The position numbers were made by a program, and so were the translations under genes. This document shows positions 1-6,941 of a stretch of DNA of 64,000 bases, in pieces. The stretch covers positions 124,001-188,000 of the forward strand of contig NZ_ANAC01000005.1 of assembly GCF_000341225.1 (NCBI RefSeq), given 5' to 3'. Position 1 is the first letter of the stretch; every line of letters starts with the position of its first letter. The notes beneath the pieces were generated by a model that searched no databases, was not told the origin of the DNA, and saw nothing but the letters and a program-made list of their open reading frames with translations. The stretch is from Nocardiopsis alba DSM 43377. GTDB lineage: Bacteria; Actinomycetota; Actinomycetes; Streptosporangiales; Streptosporangiaceae.

Positions 1-396
1 GAGGGGACCCCGCTGACCGCCTTCACGGCCGACGCGGGCCCCGACGGCGACTCCGAGGAGGCCGAGTACGCCGCCATGTACGCGGCGGCCGAGGCCTCGT
101 TGCGGATGTTGGCGGCCGACCCCGCGGCCCCGCGCCGTCGGGTCGTCCTGGCCGCCGAGATGCCCGACCGCGCGATCGAACACGAGGCCCGGCACGGTGC
201 CGATGTGGCCCGGGTCCTGCTCCAGGGCGCCGTCCCCTACAAGCGGCTCAAGTCCGTCCACGTGGACGACCCGGACGTCGCCGAGGACATCGCGGAGGCG
301 GCCGCGGACCCGGATTCCGACGCCGCCGAGGACCACGAGCTCATGTGGTTCGCCGTCCAGGAGGCACGCCACCTCGTCGACGAGGCGACCGAGTAG
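1..396 (+). CDS. DUF6912 family protein, 5'-truncated
   Basis: The reading frame is open from the first base of the window to TAG at 394-396, so the start lies upstream. The visible 131 residues contain the features I recall for the small actinobacterial DUF6912 family: an Ala-rich helix ending in LRMLAADP, then RRRVVLAAEMPD, a VHVDD motif, and the C-terminal AEDHELMWFAVQEARHL block. The family has no established function. Codon use is typical of the genome. The internal ATG at 76 is unlikely to be the start because the upstream residues fit the family. Family assignment is from memory of the pattern, not a search. Confidence 0.75.
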   Translation, partial: EGTPLTAFTADAGPDGDSEEAEYAAMYAAAEASLRMLAADPAAPRRRVVLAAEMPDRAIEHEARHGADVARVLLQGAVPYKRLKSVHVDDPDVAEDIAEAAADPDSDAAEDHELMWFAVQEARHLVDEATE

Positions 397-643
397 GTCG
401 TTCCTCTCCGGGGAGCGAGGGGCCTCCTCTCCAGAGAAGGGGGCGTCCCCACGTGCGAGTGTGGCGGGGGAGAACCCCTGTGACGTGGGGGGGATCCGGG
501 GCGGAACTTTTTCGGAGAACGTGTTCCGGAACCGTTGTCGGAGAGGAGTATCGGGCGTAGAAAGAGGGCCAAGCCGCCGACGCGGAGCCGAAACCCCGCT
601 TCCGTGCTCAGTGCCCTCTCTCGTTCGGTCCTCGGAGGCCGCC

Positions 644-1891
644 ATGCCCCCCAGCGCAAACGAACACCGGAACGAACCCGCCTGTCCCTTCCGTATGGAC
701 CCGGCGGGAGGCGACCTCCAAGCGGAGGCCGCGGAACTCAGACAGGTAGGACCCGCGGTCCGGGCCGTGCTCCCCGGAGGGGTGGTGGCCTGGTCCGTCA
801 CCCGCTACGAGTCGATCAAGGAACTGGTGTCCGACCCCCGGGTCTCCCGTGACTTCCGAGCGCACTGGCCCGACCGCGATCGGGTGCCCGACGGCTGGAC
901 CCTGGGCGCGCTCACCTTCATGGAGGGCTTCCTCAACCGCTACGGAGAGGAGCACCGGCGCCTGCGCAGGATGGTCTCCCCGGCGTTCACCCCCAAACGC
1001 GTCCGCGCGTTGGAGGAGACCGTACGGGACCGGGCGCGCGTGCTCATCGCGGAGATGGCCCGGAGCGCCCCCGGAGACGTCGTGGACCTGCGCTCCTCCT
1101 TCTCCTGGCCACTGACCATGTGGGTGATCTGCGAGCTGCTCGGTGTCCCCGACGAACGCAGAGAGGCCCTGGGGGCAGCGGTGGACGCCCTCCTCGACAC
1201 CTCCGCCGCACCCGAACGGGCCCTCGAGACCCGCGGCCACATCTACCGCCTGCTGGCAGAACTGGCCGAGTACAAGAGGGAACATCCGGCGCCGGACCTG
1301 ACCGGGGACCTCACCGCCTACGAGGGCCGTGGGGAACTGAGCTCAGAGGAACTGGTCGGCACCCTGCTCCTCATGATCGGGGCCGGGTTCGAGACGGCGG
1401 TTAACCTCATCACCTCCTCCGTCCACTCCCTGCTCACCCACCCCGAACAGCGGGAACGCCTGGTTCGAGGGGAACTGTCGGCGGAGGAGGTCGTCGAGGA
1501 GTCGCTGCGGCGCGACCCGCCCGTCATGCACCTGCCCATGCGTTACGCGGTCGAGGACATCGACCTGGGGGAGGGGGCGCTGATCCGGCGCGGCGAGGCG
1601 ATCCTGGTCGGCTTCGGCGGCGGTGGCCGGGACCCGGAGCTCCACCCGGAGGCTCCGGACCTCTTCGACCCCGACCGCACGTCCAAGGAACACCTGTCCT
1701 TCGGCTTCGGCGCGCACTTCTGCGTGGGAGCCCACCTGGCCCGCCTGGAAGGACGGGTGGCCCTGGAGGAACTGTTCGCCACGCTCCCCGACCTGGAGCC
1801 GGCCGCCCCCGGGGCCGAACCCCCGAGGATCCCCTCGATCATCGTCAACGGCGCCGCCGAACTGCCGGTGATCCCCCACCCCGCCACCTGA
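644..1891 (+). CDS. Cytochrome P450
   Basis: A 415-residue bacterial class I P450, predicted to be a soluble haem monooxygenase fed by a separate ferredoxin and reductase. Landmarks in order: I-helix oxygen-activation segment MIGAGFETAVN, K-helix ExxR as EESLR, the FDPDR meander, and the haem ligand loop FGFGAHFCVG with Cys360 as thiolate ligand. The frame stays open far upstream, but I place the start at ATG 644 because GGAGG lies at 634-638 and the protein then has normal P450 length. No ferredoxin, reductase or biosynthetic partner lies alongside, so the substrate cannot be inferred. The 247 bp upstream of the gene show no other coding sequence. Confidence 0.93.
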   Translation: MPPSANEHRNEPACPFRMDPAGGDLQAEAAELRQVGPAVRAVLPGGVVAWSVTRYESIKELVSDPRVSRDFRAHWPDRDRVPDGWTLGALTFMEGFLNRYGEEHRRLRRMVSPAFTPKRVRALEETVRDRARVLIAEMARSAPGDVVDLRSSFSWPLTMWVICELLGVPDERREALGAAVDALLDTSAAPERALETRGHIYRLLAELAEYKREHPAPDLTGDLTAYEGRGELSSEELVGTLLLMIGAGFETAVNLITSSVHSLLTHPEQRERLVRGELSAEEVVEESLRRDPPVMHLPMRYAVEDIDLGEGALIRRGEAILVGFGGGGRDPELHPEAPDLFDPDRTSKEHLSFGFGAHFCVGAHLARLEGRVALEELFATLPDLEPAAPGAEPPRIPSIIVNGAAELPVIPHPAT

Positions 1892-1903
1892 GCCCGGCCG
1901 AGG

Positions 1904-2014
1904 TCATCGCCCCTCGTAGAGGATCCACACGGTGGAGGTGAGACCGAGTCGGTCGGCGAACCGGACGCGACCGCGGGCCGCGAACCCCAGGGGTTCGCGA
2001 CCCACGGTGGTCAC
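1904..2014 (-). CDS. Candidate 36-residue micro-protein coupled to the GNAT gene
   Basis: A GTG at 2014-2012 overlaps the TGA of the upstream acetyltransferase gene in the GTGA arrangement typical of translational coupling. The frame runs 36 codons to TGA at 1906-1904. Codon choice matches real genes here (TTC, GAC, ATC, TAC; third positions nearly all G or C). The peptide is basic in the middle and ends in VWILYEGR. No signal peptide or cysteine is visible, and I recognise no family. No good ribosome-binding site precedes it, so expression would depend on coupling. A chance frame in GC-rich DNA cannot be excluded. Confidence 0.4.
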   Translation of the reverse strand: MTTVGREPLGFAARGRVRFADRLGLTSTVWILYEGR

Positions 2015-2532
2015 GTCGTCGAGGAGGTCCAGGCGTAGCAGTGCGCGGGTGCCCCGGGGTAGCCGTCGAAGGCGTGGACGATGTCGCCCAGACGCTCCCA
2101 GCCCAGCCGTTCGTAGAGACGGATCGCGGCCCGGTCCTTGGCCATCACGTCCAGCACCAGCGCGGTGTCGTGCTCACGAGCGTGCTCCATCACCGCACGG
2201 GTCAGCGCCTCTCCCGTCCCGAGTCCGCGCGCCTCGGGGGAGACGAACAGTCGGGCCAGGACCGCCACCTCGTCGATGTCGCGCTCGGTTCGTTCTCTCC
2301 ACAGGGCGATCGTCTCCGCCCCCTCGGGGTCGGCCAGGCTCACCTGTCCCAGCAGGACCCCGTCACGTTCGGCCACCCAGGAGCGGAGGAAGCCCGGGTC
2401 GGTCAGCCAGGCCCGGGGAGAGGCCACCCCTTCCACGGGGTAGCCGTCCTCGGCGTGGACCCGGGTCAAGATGGTGCCCAGCTCGTCCAGGTCCTCGTCG
2501 GTCCGCTCACGGATGCGTGGTCGCCCGGCCAT
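2011..2532 (-). CDS. GNAT family N-acetyltransferase
   Basis: A 173-residue single-domain acetyl-CoA-dependent acetyltransferase. It starts with IRERTDEDLDELGTIL. The catalytic core has beta-4 as VAVLARLFVSPEARGLGTGEAL, containing the acetyl-CoA pyrophosphate loop, followed by LVLDVMAKDRAAIRLYERLGW, the usual GNAT motif B. The start codon follows immediately after the stop of the preceding 36-residue gene (TGA then ATG with no spacer), and its own stop overlaps the next micro-gene. It therefore belongs to the minus-strand run headed from about 4308. The acceptor is unknown; small GNATs in such operons can modify amines, antibiotics or peptides. Confidence 0.88.
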   Translation of the reverse strand: MAGRPRIRERTDEDLDELGTILTRVHAEDGYPVEGVASPRAWLTDPGFLRSWVAERDGVLLGQVSLADPEGAETIALWRERTERDIDEVAVLARLFVSPEARGLGTGEALTRAVMEHAREHDTALVLDVMAKDRAAIRLYERLGWERLGDIVHAFDGYPGAPAHCYAWTSSTT

Positions 2533-2643
2533 TCAGTCCTCCACTCTCAGGTCGTAGTCCAAGGCGCCCAGGTCCGCCCTCATGACGAAGCGGGTCACCT
2601 CGAAGGCCCGCCCCTCCTGATCGATCCCGGGGAGAACCTTCAT
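2533..2643 (-). CDS. Candidate 36-residue micro-protein after the methyltransferase
   Basis: ATG at 2643-2641 overlaps the TGA of the methyltransferase (ATGA), and the frame ends at TGA 2535-2533, directly abutting the acetyltransferase start. The 36 codons use the local preference and encode MKVLPGIDQEGRAF at the N-terminus and an acidic end LDYDLRVED. No membrane segment or Cys is present. Being locked between two enzymes by a 4-nt overlap and a 0-nt junction argues that it is translated. The Asp-rich tail beside an isoaspartyl-methyltransferase-like enzyme makes a substrate or precursor role conceivable, but that is speculation. Confidence 0.55.
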   Translation of the reverse strand: MKVLPGIDQEGRAFEVTRFVMRADLGALDYDLRVED

Positions 2644-3725
2644 CGGAGCCGATGCTGCCAGGGGCCGAGGGGCCCGGAGCGAACCGTGTGGGTGCGGTGG
2701 TCGGGGGAGACCTCCAGCGTGAACTCCGATAGTTCGGGCCGGCCCGCCCCGTCCAGTTCGCTGTAGGCCCGGTCGAGCTCCCGAGGCAGGTCGCGTGGGC
2801 CACCGCCTGTGGTGGAACCGTCCGGCCAGATGTAGGCCCAGGAGTCCTCGGCACTCAGGGCGACGATAGGAGCGGTCCCCTCCGTCCAAGGGCGCACGCC
2901 CACGCTGACCATGAGTTCGGGTGCTGCCAGTACCAGACGCGTGAGCAGGTCTTGGTCGAGTAGGTCCTGGGAACCATAGGGGAGCGTGCCCTTCCGTTCG
3001 ACCTCCCTGTCCATGCCGGGGAATCTCTGTCGCGGTACGCGTTGGCCCCGGTCGCGCATGAACGAGCCGTCCCGGACGAAGCTCCCGCTCCGCCCACCGG
3101 CCAGGGCTGCGACGGGAGTTGGACCGCCCGCCTCGTAGGGCGCCCAGGGGAGGACGAGTAGCCCCTCCTCATCCAGATGACGTGTCCAATCGTCGGGGAC
3201 CCGATGTGCGGAGCACGTGGCGATGACCGCGTCGTAGACACCCTCTGGAGGCGTGGCCCCCTCGACGACCCGGACCGCAGCCCCCGACAGTCGATCGCGT
3301 GCGTGCCGGGCCACCTTGGGGTCGATTTCGAGGGAGGTCACCGATCCGGTGGGTCCGACGAGAGAGGTGAGGATCGCCGCGTTCCAGCCGGTGCCGGTGC
3401 CGATCTCCAGAACCCGCATACCGGGCTCGATCCTGGCGGCGGCGATCATGTCGGCCATCACTTGGGGAGCTGACGAGGATGAGGAGGGGTGATTGATGGC
3501 CCCACTGCCCCCGTCGTTGGCCTGGGTGACCACCGCGTCGTCGTCGTAGACGTAGGCGGCCCACCGTTCGGGGTCGGCCGAGCGGATGAGCGGCAATCCC
3601 TGGATGTCGGGCCAGACCAGGTCGGGGATGAACCGGTGCCGGGGATGGTCGGCGAAGGCCGCACGCAGCGTCTCGGAGGTGTCCAGCCTCTCCACGAGCC
3701 TGGCGTGCAGGTCGTCCATGTTCAC
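2640..3725 (-). CDS. Protein-L-isoaspartate O-methyltransferase-like enzyme with C-terminal extension
   Basis: A 361-residue SAM-dependent methyltransferase. The N-terminal half follows the PCMT pattern: HPRHRFIPDLVWPD near residue 30, a serine-rich stretch SSSSSAPQVMADMI where PCMTs have their substrate-proximal motif, and motif I as VLEIGTGTGWNAAIL, then SLEIDPKVA. PCMTs are about 210 residues, so the last ~150 residues are an extension whose role I cannot assign. PIMT homologues with C-terminal extensions occur in actinobacterial RiPP clusters and beside XRE/DUF397 genes (established knowledge). The GTG start overlaps the preceding gene's TGA. Target is unknown: repair of isoaspartate or modification of a peptide are both possible. 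Confidence 0.85.
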   Translation of the reverse strand: MNMDDLHARLVERLDTSETLRAAFADHPRHRFIPDLVWPDIQGLPLIRSADPERWAAYVYDDDAVVTQANDGGSGAINHPSSSSSAPQVMADMIAAARIEPGMRVLEIGTGTGWNAAILTSLVGPTGSVTSLEIDPKVARHARDRLSGAAVRVVEGATPPEGVYDAVIATCSAHRVPDDWTRHLDEEGLLVLPWAPYEAGGPTPVAALAGGRSGSFVRDGSFMRDRGQRVPRQRFPGMDREVERKGTLPYGSQDLLDQDLLTRLVLAAPELMVSVGVRPWTEGTAPIVALSAEDSWAYIWPDGSTTGGGPRDLPRELDRAYSELDGAGRPELSEFTLEVSPDHRTHTVRSGPLGPWQHRLR

Positions 3726-3901
3726 GCCTTACCACTTCCGTTGCAGATCGGGCAGTCGACCAACTGCTTACCCTTCCAGGGGCCACCACCGTCGCTTTCG
3801 AGCCAGACCTTTCCGGAACCGCCGCAGTTTCCGCAGTCGGCGGCGCTAGGAACACTCAGCGGGGCCTGCTCTGGGCCATGGGTGGGGCACAGCGTCGTCA
3901 T
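3722..3901 (-). CDS. Small CxxCxGxG zinc-ribbon-like protein
   Basis: A 59-residue protein starting at ATG 3901 behind a TTGGAG ribosome-binding site. It holds two cysteine knuckles, CGNCGGSGKVW and CPICNGSGKA, the CxxCxGxG repeat known from the DnaJ cysteine-rich zinc-binding region. A further Cys5 and His8 lie near the N-terminus. The family of free-standing two-repeat ribbons is poorly characterised; it probably binds one zinc and touches protein or nucleic acid. Its TGA overlaps the GTG of the methyltransferase gene, so the two are almost certainly co-translated. A longer start 26 codons upstream is possible but has no better initiation signal. Confidence 0.7.
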   Translation of the reverse strand: MTTLCPTHGPEQAPLSVPSAADCGNCGGSGKVWLESDGGGPWKGKQLVDCPICNGSGKA

Positions 3902-3990
3902 GGAGACTCCAATCGAGGGGGCGGTCATCCGTGCGGATGGGCGGCGCCACGGTACGAGGGTGGCACCGCCCAACGGCACGGAACGGGTGT

Positions 3991-4308
3991 CTATCGGACG
4001 CGGTAGCTCACCCGCCTCGTCTCGATGAGCTGTGCGCCTTCGGGAAGGTCGCCCTCGTCATCGCCCTCGGCGAAGACGCGCATCCAGATGTCGCTGTCCT
4101 TGCGGTAGGGGTTCAGGCGTTCGAGCGCTTCCCAGAAGCCGAAACCGAAGAGGACGGAGGAACAGGCGCAGGTGCGCGTGTTGAGGCTCGGGGCCAAGGG
4201 GGAGATCCGTCCGGCCAGCGGGATCCCCTCGTCGTCGGGCTCACCGCCCCGGATGATCTGGATGACCTCGGTGTACAGATCGGATTCGGACGTGATCGTC
4301 GACGCCAT
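3991..4308 (-). CDS. Hypothetical protein, first gene of the minus-strand accessory run
   Basis: 105 residues, beginning MASTITSESDLYTEV after a GGGAG ribosome-binding site. I do not recognise the family. Visible features are a central Cys pair in RTCACSS, a following aromatic stretch LFGFGFWEAL, an acidic EGDDEGDLPEGAQ segment and a basic end RRVSYRVR. No signal peptide or transmembrane helix is obvious. Codon bias is weaker than in core genes. It diverges from the XRE regulator across an AT-rich gap and lies 89 bp upstream of the zinc-ribbon gene, so it may head the same transcript. Confidence 0.6.
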   Translation of the reverse strand: MASTITSESDLYTEVIQIIRGGEPDDEGIPLAGRISPLAPSLNTRTCACSSVLFGFGFWEALERLNPYRKDSDIWMRVFAEGDDEGDLPEGAQLIETRRVSYRVR

Positions 4309-4420
4309 GGAGTCAACTCCCTACGTAGAGGAGGCGACACCCGGTATGGGTGTGCCACTGACTCCAGTATGTTCCTAGTCAGTCAGTATTTCAATGAATT
4401 TTTGTAGTCGGCTTAAAAAA

Positions 4421-4448
4421 TTGCCTTGGGGGTGTCGGCTACTACGAT
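4421..4448 (+). promoter_or_regulatory. Candidate promoter for the XRE-DUF397 pair
   Basis: TTGCCT (4421-4426), 16-nt spacer, TACGAT (4443-4448), then GTG 4482 with GGAGGGG at 4470-4476. The gap 4309-4420 is strikingly AT-rich for this genome and probably also carries the promoter of the divergent minus-strand genes. Confidence 0.45.
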
Positions 4449-4481
4449 CGAGGTACCAAGGCGCTGTCTGGAGGGGTTTTC

Positions 4482-5336
4482 GTGGCTGGTGGGCATTCGC
4501 CCGGTGTGCGGCGGCGCAGGTTGTCCGCTGCTCTCAGGAAGCTCCGTGAGGAGAAGGGCATGTCCGCCGCTGCGGTGGCCGAAAGGCTCGAGTGGTCCAC
4601 GGGCAAGCTGACGCGATCGGAACGCAACGAGTGGAAATTTCCGAAGCGCACGGATGTAGAGGCTCTGCTCGACCTCTATGAAGTGGAGGGGGAGGACCGG
4701 GCGCATCTGCTCAGTCTGACCGAGGAGTCTCGCGGGCGCAGCGATTGGCATCAATATGCCGACCTTTTCCCAGGGGCCCTGCCCGACCTGGAGGCCGAGG
4801 CGGTCCGTATCCGCTCATATGAGTCATTGCTGATCCCCGGCCTGTTGCAGACCCCGGCCTACGCCACGGCGATCTTCGAATCCAGTCAGGTCGTTCCGCC
4901 GGAGGACACCCAGCGCAAGGTGGACTCCCGTATGGCGCGTCGAGGCGTGCTCGACGCCCCTGGTGGTCCACAGTTCATCTGTGTGATCGATGAGGCGGCC
5001 CTCCGCCGAGTGGTGGGATCACGAAAGGTGATGACCGAACAGCTCCGCTTTCTCATCGGTATGGCCGCCCACTACAAGGTCACCATCCTGGTGCTGCCCT
5101 TTGAAGCCGGAGCGCACACGGCGATGGACGGTGCCTTCGCCCTGTTGGAGTTCCCCAGCCCGGAGCCAGGGATCGTCAGTATCTCCACCGGGGTGGAATC
5201 CCTGTACGTGGAGGATGAGGCCTACGTCGATCGACATAGGCTGATCTTCGACGCCGTTCACAATCTGGCCCTGGACCCGAAGAAGTCCCTCGACCTCATC
5301 GAGTCCATCGCCGCCGATTACGACAAGCGAGCCTGA
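4482..5336 (+). CDS. XRE-family regulator with DUF5753 domain (WhiJ-like)
   Basis: 284 residues. The N-terminal helix-turn-helix spans about residues 15-75 (LSAALRKLREEKGMSAAAVAERLEWSTGKLTR...). The DUF5753 sensor-like domain follows, with RSYESLLIPGLLQTPAYA and ALRRVVGS as landmarks. This is the architecture of the many WhiJ-like regulators in streptomycetes that pair with a small DUF397 protein. GTG 4482 follows a strong GGAGGGG. The DUF397 gene begins 2 bp after the stop. By analogy this regulator may control the divergent methyltransferase operon. Slightly lower GC than the neighbours suggests mobility. Confidence 0.9.
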   Translation: MAGGHSPGVRRRRLSAALRKLREEKGMSAAAVAERLEWSTGKLTRSERNEWKFPKRTDVEALLDLYEVEGEDRAHLLSLTEESRGRSDWHQYADLFPGALPDLEAEAVRIRSYESLLIPGLLQTPAYATAIFESSQVVPPEDTQRKVDSRMARRGVLDAPGGPQFICVIDEAALRRVVGSRKVMTEQLRFLIGMAAHYKVTILVLPFEAGAHTAMDGAFALLEFPSPEPGIVSISTGVESLYVEDEAYVDRHRLIFDAVHNLALDPKKSLDLIESIAADYDKRA

Positions 5337-5338
5337 TC

Positions 5339-5590
5339 ATGCTGCTGGAGTTCCGTAAGTCCTCCTACTCGTCTGCCCAGGAGAACTGCGTCGAGGTCGC
5401 GCAGGTGGCGCCCGCCTTCCGTAAGTCCTCCTACTCGTCCGGCGGAGACAACTGTGTCGAGGTGGCGGATCTGCCGGCGGGTGCCGCCATCCGTGATTCC
5501 AAGAACCCGGGGGACGGTTTCCTCGCGGTAGGTGCCTCGGAGTGGTCCGCCTTCGCCCGTCTGGTCTCCACCCTCCCCTCCCAGGTCTGA
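5339..5590 (+). CDS. DUF397 protein with duplicated N-terminal motif
   Basis: 83 residues. DUF397 proteins are small partners of XRE/DUF5753 regulators. The hallmark FRKSSYSS...NCVEVA occurs twice, at residues 5-21 and 27-43, followed once by the usual IRDSKNP and WSAFARLV end. The DNA copies share 23 identical bases 66 bp apart (5351 and 5417), so this is a recent in-frame duplication of 22 codons. Start ATG 5339 lies 2 bp past the regulator's stop without its own ribosome-binding site, implying coupling. Confidence 0.92.
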   Translation: MLLEFRKSSYSSAQENCVEVAQVAPAFRKSSYSSGGDNCVEVADLPAGAAIRDSKNPGDGFLAVGASEWSAFARLVSTLPSQV

Positions 5591-5603
5591 GCCGAGCTCC
5601 GTT

Positions 5604-5639
5604 CCACCCCCGACCGGCGTCCGTGCCGGCCGGGGGTGG
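5604..5639 (+). terminator. Hairpin terminator after the DUF397 gene
   Basis: 15-nt arms 5604-5618 and 5625-5639 pair with a single mismatch around a 6-nt loop. No U-tract, as is usual in high-GC actinobacteria. Confidence 0.7.
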
Positions 5640-5711
5640 ACGCATGCTCGAAGCGTCGCCGGCCGGCCGGGTCGGGACACCGTTTCCTCCCTGAATCGCC
5701 CATACGGCAAA

Positions 5712-6458
5712 ATGGGGTCGTCCCCGATCCCCGAACGCCGAGGAGCAGCCATCAGCCGCCTGGTGCTATGGAACGTCGACCTCACCCTCCTCGACGTCGG
5801 GCAGGTCATGCGGGCCGCCTACGCCGAGGCCTTCGAGAAGGTCACCGGCGAGCCGCTGGTCTACCTGACGTCGTCGGCCGGTCGAACCGATTCCGAGATG
5901 TTCTTCGAGTTCTGCGCCCGCAACTACGTCGACATCGAGCCGGACGGGGAGATCCTGTCCGACTTCCTGGCGACCCTGGAGGAGACCTTCGGCAGGCGGG
6001 CCGACCAGATCCCGGCCAAGGGGCGGGTCATGCCCGGGGCGGCGGCCTCGCTGGCCGCGGTGGCCTCCATGCCGGACACGGTCCAGACCGTGGTCAGTGG
6101 CGGTACGCGCGCCAACACCACCGCCAAGCTGGTCGCCTTCGACCTGGACCGCTACCTGGACCTGTCCATGGGCGGGTTCGGTTCGGTGAACTACCCCAAG
6201 TCCAGCCTGATCCAGTCCATCCGCCTGCACGCGGCGGGCGAGGGGGGACGGGTCTACGGGGAGGAGGAGACGGTGTTCATCACCGGCTCCGTTCCGGACG
6301 TGCGCGCGGCCCTGCTCGGAGGCGCCACCCCCATCGCGGTGCTCAACGACTCCGCGACCGAGGGGCAGCTGCGTGAGGCGGGCGCCAAGATCGTCCTGCC
6401 CGAGTTGGGCGACCCCCGAGCGGTGATGACCGCCGTGCACCAGGCGACCCCCAAGTAG
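5712..6458 (+). CDS. HAD-superfamily protein with Asn in place of the nucleophile
   Basis: About 248 residues with the HAD fold: motif I at LVLWNVDLTLLD, a cap region containing GRTDSEMFFEF, motif II in QTVVSGGT, and motif IV in VFITGSVPDV. The usual DxD reads NxD, with Asn21 where the phospho-acceptor Asp should be. Phosphatase chemistry is therefore doubtful unless the Asn is processed. I recall similar LWNxD proteins in other actinobacteria. Start choice is uncertain: ATG 5712 is the only ATG, yet AGGAG at 5741-5745 points to ATC 5751 or GTG 5763 just before motif I. No operon partner. Confidence 0.82.
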   Translation: MGSSPIPERRGAAISRLVLWNVDLTLLDVGQVMRAAYAEAFEKVTGEPLVYLTSSAGRTDSEMFFEFCARNYVDIEPDGEILSDFLATLEETFGRRADQIPAKGRVMPGAAASLAAVASMPDTVQTVVSGGTRANTTAKLVAFDLDRYLDLSMGGFGSVNYPKSSLIQSIRLHAAGEGGRVYGEEETVFITGSVPDVRAALLGGATPIAVLNDSATEGQLREAGAKIVLPELGDPRAVMTAVHQATPK

Positions 6459-6941
6459 CCTGCGGGTACGCCCGAAGGTGATCCCTAAACCATCGTGGGG
6501 TAACGTGTCGATAACGACGGAAGGTGTCGTCGATGGAGGGCGTGTGCTTCTGTGTGCGTCGCCACCGAGCTTCACCTTCCGGTGGAGACCATACGTAACC
6601 GCCATGTAACGGTGTCGATCCTGTTCTCCGACGCGAAAAGCAGTAGCCTGGTCGCGGTCCCCGCTACGGTGGGGGCGGGCGTTTCCGCTCGCGGAAGCGC
6701 CTCCGAGGTGGGACAACGGTGTCCCGTCGCCTCGTTCCATATCGCCTGTGCGCACAGGTACCGACCCGACCACCATGTTCGTGGATCCCTTGCGCCTCAA
6801 GGGGTTCACGAGAAGTCACAACCCAGCACAGAAGTTCACTCTCCCGGCGGGGCGACCGGAGAATCGGCCGGCCCGTCACACCCTTCGAGTGTTCTTCACA
6901 GCGCTCGTGCGACGTTGCTCACAAAGGAGTGAGAGATCCCT
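6459..6941 (+). other. Long regulatory upstream region of the glutamate dehydrogenase gene
   Basis: About 480 bp without a convincing gene. It holds two GTAAC-type paired boxes (separate entry), a -10-like TAGCCT at 6644-6649, and then almost 290 nt of apparent untranslated leader. AAAGGAG at 6923-6929 precedes ATG 6942. A 126-codon open frame starting at 6552 has poor codon bias and was not accepted. Confidence 0.5.
6500..6610 (+). promoter_or_regulatory. Two GlnR-like binding boxes upstream of glutamate dehydrogenase
   Basis: Box 1 is GTAAC-N6-ATAAC (6500-6515) and box 2 is GTAAC-N6-GTAAC (6595-6610). The recalled GlnR consensus in actinomycetes is GTnAC-n6-GnAAC. Box 2 ends 33 nt before TAGCCT (6644-6649), a position suited to activation. 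Regulation of a nitrogen enzyme by GlnR is plausible but inferred. Confidence 0.5.

Noticed and set aside
6552..6932. Possible 126-residue gene upstream of the glutamate dehydrogenase
   Set aside because: Weak third-position bias, no family resemblance, and it overlaps the regulatory boxes and the ribosome-binding site of the dehydrogenase.
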